Of a DNA stretch of 40,462 nucleotides, positions 16,128-24,882 are shown piece by piece. The position numbers were made by a program, and so were the translations under genes. The DNA comes from Kiritimatiellia bacterium. GTDB lineage: Bacteria; Verrucomicrobiota; Kiritimatiellia; RFP12; UBA1067. Location: contig JAGCMU010000102.1 of the NCBI GenBank assembly GCA_017646325.1, forward strand, positions 1 through 40,462, in the 5' to 3' direction. Each line of letters starts with the position of its first letter. Positions within the stretch are counted from its first letter, which is position 1. A model generated the notes under the pieces. It saw only the letters and a program-made list of their open reading frames with translations. It was not told the DNA's origin and did no database searches.

Positions 16128-16913
16128 TTAACCGCCCAATTCTTCTTTTAAAACTTCTTCGCCGTGCCAAGCGTAGTAGTCTTTAAGTTTGAGATTTGCA
16201 GCAGCGGCCTCGTCACAGAAGAACCATACGTCAGGATGCATTTGAAGAATACTTGCAGGACAGAATGCAGATACAGCGCCTTCAAAAGCGCCTGCTACAG
16301 CATCAGCCTTGTTTGCGCCAAATGCGAGAATGATGATTCTCTTCGCTTCCATAATCGTGCCGATACCCATTGAAAGAGCAAAACGCGGAACGTCTTCGGC
16401 TTTTTCAAAGAAACGCGCATTGTCTTGAATCGTCTGTGGAGTAAGAGCAACTTTACGCGTACGGGAAACGAGAGAGCTGCCAGGTTCGTTGAAAGCGATG
16501 TGTCCGTCAGAACCGATACCGAGGACTTGGATTGCAATGCCGCCTGCGTCCTTAATTTCTTTTTCGTATGCTTCACATTCAGCGTTGACGTCAGTGGCAA
16601 GACCGTTCAAAACGTGAGTGTTTTCCTTGTTGATGTCAATGTGATCAAAAAGCTTTGCGTTCATAAAATAACGATAGCTTTGATCGTGCGTTGGTTCAAG
16701 ACCGACATATTCGTCAAGGTTCCAGCTCTTAACGTCGGCAAAAGTGACCTTGCCCGCCTTACAATCTTCCGCAAGATTGGAATACATTGTTTCAGGCGTT
16801 GAGCCGGTTGCAAGACCGAGGACGATCTTCGGGTCTTTGCGAACTGCGCAAGCGATAAGGTCTGCCGCCTTGCGGCTTGCCTCTTCTTTGGTTTTTGCAA
16901 TTATTAATTCCAT
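16128..16913 (-). CDS. nagB: glucosamine-6-phosphate deaminase NagB
   Basis: Cytoplasmic enzyme that isomerises and deaminates glucosamine-6-phosphate to fructose-6-phosphate and ammonia, the last step of amino sugar catabolism; 261 aa against about 266 in E. coli. Visible motifs: GLATGSTPETMY for phosphate binding, SWNLDEYVGL with the catalytic Asp, and VLGIGSDGHIAFNEPGSSL with the catalytic His and Glu, followed by SRTRKVALT. A strong AAGGAG Shine-Dalgarno and its own promoter (TTCACA-17-TAGAAT) lie upstream. ruvC follows directly. Its presence fits an organism feeding on host or peptidoglycan amino sugars. nagA is not seen. Confidence 0.95.
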   Translation of the reverse strand: MELIIAKTKEEASRKAADLIACAVRKDPKIVLGLATGSTPETMYSNLAEDCKAGKVTFADVKSWNLDEYVGLEPTHDQSYRYFMNAKLFDHIDINKENTHVLNGLATDVNAECEAYEKEIKDAGGIAIQVLGIGSDGHIAFNEPGSSLVSRTRKVALTPQTIQDNARFFEKAEDVPRFALSMGIGTIMEAKRIIILAFGANKADAVAGAFEGAVSAFCPASILQMHPDVWFFCDEAAAANLKLKDYYAWHGEEVLKEELGG

Positions 16914-16950
16914 TTTGAGTAACTCCTTTTGGTTAAATTTATGTTAGTTA

Positions 16951-16979
16951 ATTCTATCATAAAAGTGTCATTATGTGAA
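16951..16979 (-). promoter_or_regulatory. sigma70-type promoter for nagB-ruvC
   Basis: Minus strand: TTCACA at 16974-16979, 17-nt spacer, TAGAAT at 16951-16956. The -35 box overlaps the last codons of the upstream gene. The predicted leader is about 30 nt and contains AAAAGGAG. Confidence 0.55.
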
Positions 16980-19900
16980 AAATGATTCAGGTATAAAACA
17001 CGATGCAAGAACGTGTCCGCGCACAATGCAGCTTGAAACATCGATTACGCGTCCTTTGAATTGTTTAAAAGCTTCAATCCATTGCCCCGTCAACACCATT
17101 TTTATCGCCCCCGTTTCAGGGACGAATGATTCGATAATCATCTCTTTTGGAGAATATCTTATACCGGTACCGAGGGCTTTCGAGAGTGCTTCTTTTGCAC
17201 ACCAAAAACGCAGGATTGCAGATGGCGTGTTGGTCGCGTTCACGACTAAATCCAATTCCTCCGTCGTGAAGACGCCTCTTGTGAATTCTTCCGACAAATC
17301 ACGCGACACGTCTTCGACGTCAACACCTACGCGAGTATTGGATGTGGCATACGCGACGACAAATTGGGCTGTGTGCGCAATTGCAAGGTCAATCGAAGAA
17401 TTTAAGAAGTTGCGCCATTCTCCAAGCGGATGAGGTTTGCCTGAATCGTCCGCCCAAATATGAACATCTGCTCCGCTCCATCTTGCCTGGAAATGTTTTT
17501 CCAAAAATCTTCTAACGGCTTCTTTTGCGGCAATACGCCCGAAAAGCCATTCGGTACGGCGGTTTGTCGAGCCAGTCATTTCCGCAAGTTGTTTACGTTC
17601 CATCGGATTTAAGACAACTTGAGAAATCGTTTTCATCCACAACTCTTCATTGCGCTCAAAAACATTGTACGGAACATCGGTGACGATAGCACTTGCCATC
17701 AGAGGAGCCTGTTCATCAAGATATCCTTTGGGAAGCTCTTCCGTAAGATAAGTGGTTGATGGGGAAAGAATCAATTTGCCGTATGCTTCAGGTACGCGTT
17801 CCGTCAATTCTTCATAACCGTTCAACTCCATTACAAGATTGCCGTTACCGTCGGAAACTAAAATATCTGCCAAGTGAGAACGCGGAGTAACTCCGGTAAA
17901 TCTCAAATAACAATGAAGTTTCATCTTCTCAGGCAATCTCGTTGAAAACAGGGATAGACTGCGTAAACGAAACGCCAACGAAAATGCCGCGCCGAATTTT
18001 GCGTTTGAACGCCATAGAGCAAATCCGTTTAAGACGGATTCAAGGAGAATAGGATCCAAAACCCAAAGCGGGAAGGAAGCGTGAGCAACCGCATTTGCAC
18101 TGGAAGGTATTTCGACATCGTAATTAAGCCCCTCTTCGCTCCATACGTCGGCACCAGTAATACAACGCAAACATTCGCCGGCAAACAATTTATCGGGGTA
18201 AATGTCGCGGGATGACCAGTGAACGTTTCGTGGACGCGACAATTGAGGAACGACACACGGCTGTTTCGACAAATTGTGAGATGAAAGAAGGAACGTTCCT
18301 TCCATCAACGGCCATGTCCAAGCGGAATTTGGAGAATCGTCGCGAATCTGCACCCTGACGGCGGCAAACTCCCCCTCTCCTGAAACGCGTTCTGCACGAA
18401 TGAAAAGTTTGAGTTTGTTGTCAACAAACGCGACAGTTCTTCGACTCATCAAATCGTTTACTTTTACGACAACACGCCCAGGGATAAGCATTTGCGCAAG
18501 TTCTGCCATTACCTCCGCACCGACAACCAATGGGAACAGTGTAAGGCCTTTCAATTTCGGATCAGAAAAAGAAATTTGCGAAGTACCACGGGCAAAGTCG
18601 GCTAAAAACGGTTCTTTTTGGAATGAAAATTCTTTAGTGACTTCCAAATAAACGCCTGGGGATTGCTCTAAAACAACTGCGTCTGAAACGAGTGGATTGG
18701 TGGAGCCGAAATCAAATTGCTGTTGACGGACTTTTGCGCGTTTAGCGGCCGCCGCTGCACGCTCGCTCGCTTTTCTGCGCGTGCCAGGTTCGGTGCTTGC
18801 ATATCCTATCTTTTCTTCTGTTATGAGACCTGGCATTGATGAACCGAGAACAAATGTCGGCAACGAACGCGGTAAACGCAATTCTGAATCGTGACGGACA
18901 TCTAATGTGAGCGGAGAGGAAAAATCTGTTGTCTTGCACATCCTCTTTTCAAAAAGAGGCATTGGATTGATTTTGGCGCCATGAGCGGTGAGAGCCGCAA
19001 GCGTATGAAGAAGCTGAAGAAAACCTACACGATGAATACCGTCAGCCGCCAAAGCGACGTGAGGCTTTCCGGTAAGAGTTTCGTCGATTGAAGTACATAA
19101 AAGCCCACGCGGACCCGCCTCGATAAATACTCTGAACCCGTCATCGTACATACAACGGATTGTATCGTCAAACTTGATTTGACTTGACCATTGCAGCGCC
19201 GCCTCTTCGCGCATTTCTTTGATATCGTCAGAAAAGGGTTTTGCTTTCACGCACGAATACACGGGGATTTTTGTTGTTGAGCGCACCCACCTTGAAGAAA
19301 AATCACGCCATGCAGGCACAAGAGAATTCACCCAGGATGTGTTGAAAGGACGCTCAACAGTCATCTTTTTAAGGCGCGCGCCTTCTGCCGTCAATCTTTG
19401 CGAAAGTTCTTCGATATAATCAGGCGCTACTGCCAAAGATATCTGTTTTGGAGAAAACCTCACTGCGCATTGAACTTTTTCAGGCGGCAAACTTTTAATC
19501 AACTCTTCAAGTTTTTCCGGATGCGGCATAAGGACAAGAAGCATTTCGCAAGACGGAATGTTTTTATCTGTCACCGCAGAATCTACAACATTGTATAAAT
19601 CTCGCAGAAATGTTATTTTCTCTTCCCGTGGAAAATCTCCCGACGCACCCGCCAAAGCAAGCGCGCACATTTCTCCTCCGGCAAAACCTGTAACGCCGTC
19701 GGGGTTTATAGAAAACGAACGGAAAAGACGCACCATCGCGGCACACGCGGAATAACACGACGCCATTGCTTCACTGTAAGCTCCGGAAGCAAAAATATCC
19801 GCGTCATGGCGATAATACGATGCCGGAGGGAAAATAAAAGATGACGGATGAAAATGGGGATCACCCGCCATCGCCTCTTCAAGCTCGTCAAAAGCGCTTC

Positions 19901-20333
19901 GGCATGAAGGAAACTTAAGAACAAGGCTGCGAAGCATGTCGGGATAAAACGATATCGCCCCTGGAAGGATGAATGCAATACGCCCTTCTTTATCTTCGCC
20001 AAGAAGCGGATCTGCAGAATAATATATGCCGCTTCTATCGCGGATTCGCCCGGTCCCGTTTTCAATACGGCGAATAGCCGTATTGAGGTGGGAACGCAAA
20101 CCCTTCACGGAAGAAGCGACAACGGCAAGTGTTTTGCATGATGGCTCGTTTATGCACTTTAAATAATTTTGTGCACACGTATATGCAACGTCAAGCAAAG
20201 AAGCTCCAGGAGCCTGCTCCAAAAATTCTGCTATTTTGGAGCACTCGAAAATGAGAGATTCTAAACTGTTGGCTGCAATTAAAACAAGTTCGCTTTCGTA
20301 AGCGCCTTGTGTTTTAGCCATTATGCTATGCAT
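16971..20333 (-). CDS. AT-like / DH-like / phosphopantetheinyl transferase fusion protein, catalytically degenerate AT and DH
   Basis: 1120 aa resembling part of an iterative type I polyketide or PUFA synthase. Residues 14-110 match a KS-AT linker (ELVLIAANS, GRIRDRSGIYY). An acyltransferase-like domain follows (about 118-440; AFILPGAISFYPDM, EAGPRG). Its GHSxGE motif reads GFAGGE (Ala218 for Ser, Phe217 for His) and the FHTPW histidine is Asn331. Residues 560-850 look like a double-hotdog dehydratase, but the catalytic His position is Pro592 and the HPxLLD motif is DPILLE. The C-terminal PPTase (about 880-1110) looks intact: RRTEWLFGRIAAKEA, GVDVED (Asp1005, Glu1007), FWCAKEA (Lys1047). No KS, ACP or KR is in the window. 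ATG 20333 is chosen over 20321 and upstream starts; GGAG overlaps the end of the phosphoesterase gene. Confidence 0.75.
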   Translation of the reverse strand: MHSIMAKTQGAYESELVLIAANSLESLIFECSKIAEFLEQAPGASLLDVAYTCAQNYLKCINEPSCKTLAVVASSVKGLRSHLNTAIRRIENGTGRIRDRSGIYYSADPLLGEDKEGRIAFILPGAISFYPDMLRSLVLKFPSCRSAFDELEEAMAGDPHFHPSSFIFPPASYYRHDADIFASGAYSEAMASCYSACAAMVRLFRSFSINPDGVTGFAGGEMCALALAGASGDFPREEKITFLRDLYNVVDSAVTDKNIPSCEMLLVLMPHPEKLEELIKSLPPEKVQCAVRFSPKQISLAVAPDYIEELSQRLTAEGARLKKMTVERPFNTSWVNSLVPAWRDFSSRWVRSTTKIPVYSCVKAKPFSDDIKEMREEAALQWSSQIKFDDTIRCMYDDGFRVFIEAGPRGLLCTSIDETLTGKPHVALAADGIHRVGFLQLLHTLAALTAHGAKINPMPLFEKRMCKTTDFSSPLTLDVRHDSELRLPRSLPTFVLGSSMPGLITEEKIGYASTEPGTRRKASERAAAAAKRAKVRQQQFDFGSTNPLVSDAVVLEQSPGVYLEVTKEFSFQKEPFLADFARGTSQISFSDPKLKGLTLFPLVVGAEVMAELAQMLIPGRVVVKVNDLMSRRTVAFVDNKLKLFIRAERVSGEGEFAAVRVQIRDDSPNSAWTWPLMEGTFLLSSHNLSKQPCVVPQLSRPRNVHWSSRDIYPDKLFAGECLRCITGADVWSEEGLNYDVEIPSSANAVAHASFPLWVLDPILLESVLNGFALWRSNAKFGAAFSLAFRLRSLSLFSTRLPEKMKLHCYLRFTGVTPRSHLADILVSDGNGNLVMELNGYEELTERVPEAYGKLILSPSTTYLTEELPKGYLDEQAPLMASAIVTDVPYNVFERNEELWMKTISQVVLNPMERKQLAEMTGSTNRRTEWLFGRIAAKEAVRRFLEKHFQARWSGADVHIWADDSGKPHPLGEWRNFLNSSIDLAIAHTAQFVVAYATSNTRVGVDVEDVSRDLSEEFTRGVFTTEELDLVVNATNTPSAILRFWCAKEALSKALGTGIRYSPKEMIIESFVPETGAIKMVLTGQWIEAFKQFKGRVIDVSSCIVRGHVLASCFIPESFFT

Positions 20334-20341
20334 ATTTCTTT

Positions 20342-21337
20342 TTAAGCTCCATACATGGTAACATCCAAATACCGCTGTTTTGGATGACCGCCACATGATG
20401 GAACAGAAAACATGTTTTGCCCGTTCCCTCGCATGTTGATTGCCTGATGGATGTGACCCGTAAATACGCCTGCAAGATTTGGCGTTGAAAGAACGGCATC
20501 TCTGAAAGCAAAAGTTTCCGGCGTTGCTTTTTCAGCCCATCTTTGACGACGTTCAATTCTCCAGTATGGATCGATTGCCGCCCCCCAATGCGGACTTCCG
20601 CAATACCCCTTTGGAGCACCTGGGATGTAGAGAGGAATGTGCATGATGAGAACGATCGGGTCGCCTTTTGCCGCTTCCGTCTTCCAGAATTCAAGCTGCT
20701 CCTCATTGATCAAATATGTGGAGTTGTCGATTGCAACGATTCTGACACCGTTTACGACCTTTGAGTACATCAATGGATTTACACCTTCTGGGTAAAGCGG
20801 TTTTAAACGCTTTTCAATCCATTCCTTACGCAAATCATCGCTTGAACCAGGAAGTCCTTCAAAGTGCCAGTCGTGGTTGCCTGCGATGTAGAAATAAGGA
20901 ACTCCTGCATCATCAAATCTCTTCTTGGCATACTCAACATTGGCTATTGACGGAAAACTCAAAATATCACCAACGAGCATGATTGCATCGAGTTTATTTT
21001 TTTTCGCAGTTGCAATCGCATCTTCAAGTTTGTACATCGATGGTGCTGGAAGACGCTCTGGAAGTTTAGCCTTTTGGTTTAAACCCATTCGAGCATAGTT
21101 GTCGGCATATTGCTCGTCGCGCTTGTCAAAGTAAATGAAGTGGGTGTCTGCAATAACACGAAACTTAAATTTATTTTTTAAGCCTGGCCATGGCATTTGT
21201 AAATACATTGATCCCCAATTTAAAAAATATTCTTTTGGAAACGTACTTGGCTTTGAGCATTGGGTTGAAGTGCCTAAAGCTGGAATAGTAGTTGCTGCAG
21301 CTCCAAGACTAAGAAAGTTTCGACGATTTAATTGCAT
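20342..21337 (-). CDS. Tat-exported calcineurin-like metallophosphoesterase
   Basis: Predicted periplasmic metal-dependent phosphoesterase, 331 aa. The N-terminus NRRNFLSLGAAATTIPALG is a twin-arginine signal. All blocks of the calcineurin fold are present: ADTHF (D-x-H), MLVGDIL (GD), YIAGNHDWH (GNHD), IMHIPLY (His) and FTGHIHQA (GHxH). The Shine-Dalgarno AAAGGAGG is near perfect. It stands 8 nt before the AT/DH/PPTase gene, so the two are probably co-transcribed, though no functional link is known. Promoter and inverted repeat upstream are described separately. The substrate is unknown; in these phyla such enzymes often accompany glycan or nucleotide scavenging genes. Confidence 0.85.
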   Translation of the reverse strand: MQLNRRNFLSLGAAATTIPALGTSTQCSKPSTFPKEYFLNWGSMYLQMPWPGLKNKFKFRVIADTHFIYFDKRDEQYADNYARMGLNQKAKLPERLPAPSMYKLEDAIATAKKNKLDAIMLVGDILSFPSIANVEYAKKRFDDAGVPYFYIAGNHDWHFEGLPGSSDDLRKEWIEKRLKPLYPEGVNPLMYSKVVNGVRIVAIDNSTYLINEEQLEFWKTEAAKGDPIVLIMHIPLYIPGAPKGYCGSPHWGAAIDPYWRIERRQRWAEKATPETFAFRDAVLSTPNLAGVFTGHIHQAINMRGNGQNMFSVPSCGGHPKQRYLDVTMYGA

Positions 21338-21390
21338 ATATCCTCCTTTATGATATTTTTAATAATTATATACCATGAAGGAGGATATAT
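21336..21390 (-). repeat. perfect 13-bp inverted repeat spanning promoter and ribosome-binding site
   Basis: Arms 21336-21348 and 21378-21390 are exact complements (atatatcctcctt / aaggaggatatat), 29 nt apart. One arm covers the Shine-Dalgarno and the first two bases of the phosphoesterase start codon; the other lies within the -35/spacer of its promoter. A transcript that starts upstream would fold the ribosome-binding site into the stem; one from the local promoter would not contain the partner arm. Confidence 0.85.
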
Positions 21391-21393
21391 CAA
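21365..21393 (-). promoter_or_regulatory. strong sigma70-type promoter for the Tat metallophosphoesterase gene
   Basis: Minus strand TTGATA (21388-21393), 17-nt spacer, TATAAT (21365-21370). The start of transcription should be near 21358, giving a leader of about 20 nt that consists mostly of the Shine-Dalgarno AAAGGAGG. Confidence 0.7.
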
Positions 21394-21419
21394 GATTATT
21401 TCTTGTATTTAAAATGGCG

Positions 21420-23939
21420 TTATTTTTGTGTCGCGTCAACGGCCATAATACGCATATATCGCGGAGAATTGCGGTAATATGGAGCCTTCCAGAATTTATC
21501 CTCGATGCCAATACCGTCCAAGTTCAAGGGAGCTGACTCTTCATCAAAATCAATATCCCAACAGGCAAACCCTTTACGCATTATCTGTTTAGAGAATGAC
21601 ACGTCTTTTACAAGTACGACTTTCTTGCCGTTACGCCATCCGACTAAATCAAAAAACGCCAATGACCTTGAATAATCGTACGTGACGATGCGAACGCGTT
21701 TGAGTTTTTTAATTTTCACATTACAACGATATTCAAGTTCCGTAGGTGCCTTCCCTGTCCAAAAGCCATGAAATCCTGTAGGGCTTGTTATGGAATAAAT
21801 CGCGGAGGCTCTTTCTTTTCTTTCCGTTTTAGGAAAATACAAAGATCCCCCACCTGTACTTTTGACAGAAAACGGCAAACCGGCTAAAACATCATTTCCG
21901 CCTAACGGAATAGTGCTGCCGTAATAACATTCCGTTTTCTTGAGAGACACGCCTTTTGCAGGAGATGGGAAAATATCTTTTTTATAACGCGAGCTCAACA
22001 ACAATTCCCAATATCCCACACGCCAATTTTTCACACGGCTTTTATGCCAAGAGCTCCCCTTCTTTTCAACAATGTTTTCAGCCTCGTTGATAATACCTTC
22101 CAAAATATCAAATTCTTTTTTTGTGAAAAGGGTCGTGTATGCTATCTCGCGATTTATATGACCATTAAAGCCATTGTAATTGTTGGTGTTGCAATAACGC
22201 TCTTCAATGAAATCGTAGAACTTGCGCATCGGTTTTTCAGCAGGACCAAAGGAACTAAAATATTCGTTCTTGAGTTTTGTGTAATCTTCCGACGGATTCC
22301 ACATGAGTTTGCCTCCAAGGTACAACTCAAAATCATCCTTTAATCCGCAATTGAAAATACATTCACGAATATTCATATCACGAATGAACTTCATTTCCTT
22401 GTCAAAGAGAGTTCCAAAAAATCCTGGCGGCGGAATATACTTCCACCACGTTCCCGATTCGTGAGGGAATCCATTGTAAAGCCAAAGCCCCAATTCTCGT
22501 TTAGGGTATGCATTACGCCATTTGCGAATAAGGTCCATTTGCATCGTCATGAGAGGTTCGCGGTTCGGCTCGCGATTTGAATCCCAGCAGAAGTGAACAA
22601 CTACATTGTCTTCAATTGGGAATGATGGCAAACCTTCACGACGAGAGCCGTATGCAAGCGTTGAAATCTTTTTACCGGGATGTGATTTCTTGATTTCTCT
22701 AGCAATTTTGTTTACAAAGTTAAACCAATAATCAGAACATTCCGCTCGATCTTTTATGCGTTCAGGCTTATATTGCTTAATACATTTTGGACACTCGCAA
22801 AATGCCGCGTTATCCATAGGTTCGATAGCGTATACATCTTTACCCCATGTGGCAACCGGATTTTTCGCGCTGCAAGGAACGCCTTGATTGGAAAAACGGT
22901 TCGTGTATCCGCCGTTGTCAAAATAATCCCGAACATCTTGTACGACTTGACGTAAAAATTCGTCATTTGAATAACACATTTGCGCAGGCTTTCTCGAAGT
23001 ATCATAACCCGCGAAAATAGTATCGTCTGAAGCACGGTCTTTCTTGTTTTTTTTCAAATGTTTAGAAAACCATTCTCTCTTGCTTTCAATAAAGAGTTTG
23101 TTGTCCTTTGAGTAAAAACGATCATAAAACCAATATAACGAATGGTTGCAGTGAATCTTTTCGCCGCCTATCCGCAAGCGCAAACCAAATACTTTTTTAG
23201 TGGCGCTGATACGTGTTCTTATATCAACGGGTTTCTTTAATTCAGCAAATGCCGTTGGCCATGCCGTACGCTGATATTTTTCAAACCCTTCTACGTCGCG
23301 CCTCACATCCCATTCTTCAGGTGCGATTTTTGCATCACGGCAACGCACAAATGGACCATCAACAATTTTTTGAGATTTTACAATCAATGATTTTACATTC
23401 GGGACAAAAGTTCCCGCTTCCGTACAATCAAGCCATTTAACTCCGCAAATATTATCGAGGAATGTATATACGGCATTTAAGGAACCTCTCTTTTCCCATT
23501 CTGACGGGATGTAAATCGCAGTTTTGATTATGCTGGGATTTTCCCCATATCCAATTCGCACCAAATTAGTTCTTGATGCATCTTCGCCAAAAAGGACAGT
23601 ACGGTTCTTGTTTATATCGACGACATAACCTTGAACGGGGAGTTTCTTTACATCAATATCTTTCGTCGCCGACACTCTTGAACCGATGTAAATCGGATAA
23701 TCTCCTTTTTTCAATTCGCTTTCAGGAAGAATAGGAAGCACTGTTCCCGTCATACACTTTACGTGCTCTTGTAATTCTCTCGCAGCAAACTGAGCGACAG
23801 CCGATGGATTTTGTGCAATGACGATTTTTGCATTGCTCTTTCCGGCATCAGAAACAATCGTTACTTTACTTGGCCATATAAAAGCGAAACTTGCAAATGA
23901 AAAAAGAACTATTGATAACACCATTAATATTTTTTTCAT
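21420..23939 (-). CDS. secreted DUF4838-domain protein (glycan-associated)
   Basis: 839 aa with a Sec signal peptide (MKKILMVLSIVLFSFASFAF). Residues about 30-160 resemble the small alpha/beta domain found before GH20 and GH67 catalytic barrels (AVAQFAARELQEHVKCMTG). The middle fits DUF4838: AIEPMDNAAFCECPKC with clustered cysteines, then WFNFVNKIAREIKKSHPGKKI and HFCWDSNREP. The C-terminal 150 residues look like a beta-rich carbohydrate-binding or discoidin-like region. DUF4838 proteins are frequent in polysaccharide degraders, but no activity is established to my knowledge. The start at the second ATG (23939) has AGAGG 8 nt upstream; the first ATG (23945) is too close. It begins 31 nt downstream of tRNA-Arg. 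Confidence 0.75.
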   Translation of the reverse strand: MKKILMVLSIVLFSFASFAFIWPSKVTIVSDAGKSNAKIVIAQNPSAVAQFAARELQEHVKCMTGTVLPILPESELKKGDYPIYIGSRVSATKDIDVKKLPVQGYVVDINKNRTVLFGEDASRTNLVRIGYGENPSIIKTAIYIPSEWEKRGSLNAVYTFLDNICGVKWLDCTEAGTFVPNVKSLIVKSQKIVDGPFVRCRDAKIAPEEWDVRRDVEGFEKYQRTAWPTAFAELKKPVDIRTRISATKKVFGLRLRIGGEKIHCNHSLYWFYDRFYSKDNKLFIESKREWFSKHLKKNKKDRASDDTIFAGYDTSRKPAQMCYSNDEFLRQVVQDVRDYFDNGGYTNRFSNQGVPCSAKNPVATWGKDVYAIEPMDNAAFCECPKCIKQYKPERIKDRAECSDYWFNFVNKIAREIKKSHPGKKISTLAYGSRREGLPSFPIEDNVVVHFCWDSNREPNREPLMTMQMDLIRKWRNAYPKRELGLWLYNGFPHESGTWWKYIPPPGFFGTLFDKEMKFIRDMNIRECIFNCGLKDDFELYLGGKLMWNPSEDYTKLKNEYFSSFGPAEKPMRKFYDFIEERYCNTNNYNGFNGHINREIAYTTLFTKKEFDILEGIINEAENIVEKKGSSWHKSRVKNWRVGYWELLLSSRYKKDIFPSPAKGVSLKKTECYYGSTIPLGGNDVLAGLPFSVKSTGGGSLYFPKTERKERASAIYSITSPTGFHGFWTGKAPTELEYRCNVKIKKLKRVRIVTYDYSRSLAFFDLVGWRNGKKVVLVKDVSFSKQIMRKGFACWDIDFDEESAPLNLDGIGIEDKFWKAPYYRNSPRYMRIMAVDATQK

Positions 23940-23970
23940 ATCCATATCCTCTCGTCAATCTAAAACATAT

Positions 23971-24047
23971 TGGTGAGACCGGGGAGAATCGAACTCCCAA
24001 CCTACGGTTTAGGAAACCGTCGCTCTGTCCAGTTGAGCTACGATCCC
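23971..24047 (-). tRNA. tRNA-Arg, anticodon CCT
   Basis: 77 nt including an encoded CCA. Acceptor stem GGGATCG pairs with CGGTCTC (two G·U pairs). D arm GCTC...GAGC, anticodon arm ACGGT-TTCCTAA-ACCGT with CCT at 24011-24013, and T arm GGGAG-TTCGATT-CTCCC are all complete. It reads AGG arginine codons. A promoter lies 9 nt upstream of the 5' end. Confidence 0.97.
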
Positions 24048-24062
24048 AATAAATTTTATGTA

Positions 24063-24091
24063 ATGATATCAAAATATAGGCAAAAGGACAA
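24063..24091 (-). promoter_or_regulatory. promoter of tRNA-Arg(CCT)
   Basis: Minus strand TTGTCC (24086-24091), 17-nt spacer, TATCAT (24063-24068). Predicted start near 24056, about 9 nt before the mature tRNA. It may also drive the DUF4838 gene as a tRNA-mRNA transcript. Confidence 0.55.
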
Positions 24092-24135
24092 GAGACAAAT
24101 TTATTCCCGTCAAGTTGCATTAAAACAAAAGCTAC

Positions 24136-24873
24136 TTAGTTAGAATTCGGAGTCTCGTAAAGATAAATCAAATCGCCTTTTTCACTTTGCGTGTTTAAGA
24201 GATTACGCTCTTCAAGAAGGCTTTTTGCCCTAAGCGCGACAGCCTTTGAAGGTTCGACTATTTTCGCGCGTTTATTTATCACCTTTTTCATGACTTTCAT
24301 CAAGTGAGGGAAATGCGTACAACCTAATACGATATGATCCGCATTTGCCGACAAGAGCGGCTCGATTTTTTCTCTTACGATTTTTTCAGCCCTTTCGCCT
24401 TCAAGTTCGCCCTCTTCAACTAATGTAACAAACTCGTCTGCTACGGTCGCGATTACGTTTGTTCCGTTTGCGAATCTCGCCGCAGTTTCCTTGTAGAGTC
24501 TTCCGTTGAAAGTTCCTTGAGTTGCCAATACCCCAACGACCTTTGTTTTTGAATGCAATATCGCAGGTTTGATTGCAGGCTCTATTCCAACAAATGGTAT
24601 AGCCTGATACTTTTCTCTAAGGTAATCGATGGCGGCGGCAGTTGCTGTATTACAAGCAACGACTATCATTTTTGCGTTATGTTTTTTTATTAGAAAGTTC
24701 GCAATTGCATCTGCACGAACTAAAACTTCTTCTTGTGTTTTATTGCCATAAGGACAATGTGAACGATCGGCAAAGTAAACCGTGTTTTCGTTAGGCAATA
24801 TTTTTCGAAAGGCATCTAAAATGCAAGTGCCGCCAATACCAGAATCGAAAAAGCCAACCGTCCCCTTTTTCAT
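24136..24873 (-). CDS. murI: glutamate racemase MurI
   Basis: Cytoplasmic enzyme that makes D-glutamate for peptidoglycan from L-glutamate, 245 aa. The two catalytic cysteines are in place: Cys74 in VVACNTATA and Cys185 in LGCTHFP. The N-terminal FFDSGIGGTCIL holds the conserved Asp10 and Ser11, and CPYGNK is the usual substrate loop. It is the last gene of the minus-strand block that starts at the aminotransferase, 9 nt after the lptF/G-like gene, with no obvious Shine-Dalgarno, so it probably relies on read-through translation. No terminator hairpin is apparent downstream. Confidence 0.95.
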   Translation of the reverse strand: MKKGTVGFFDSGIGGTCILDAFRKILPNENTVYFADRSHCPYGNKTQEEVLVRADAIANFLIKKHNAKMIVVACNTATAAAIDYLREKYQAIPFVGIEPAIKPAILHSKTKVVGVLATQGTFNGRLYKETAARFANGTNVIATVADEFVTLVEEGELEGERAEKIVREKIEPLLSANADHIVLGCTHFPHLMKVMKKVINKRAKIVEPSKAVALRAKSLLEERNLLNTQSEKGDLIYLYETPNSN

Positions 24874-24882
24874 GATTTTTAA

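Noticed and set aside
23866-24120. Open frame on the minus strand across the tRNA
   Set aside because: It runs through a complete tRNA-Arg and the start of the DUF4838 gene in another frame.
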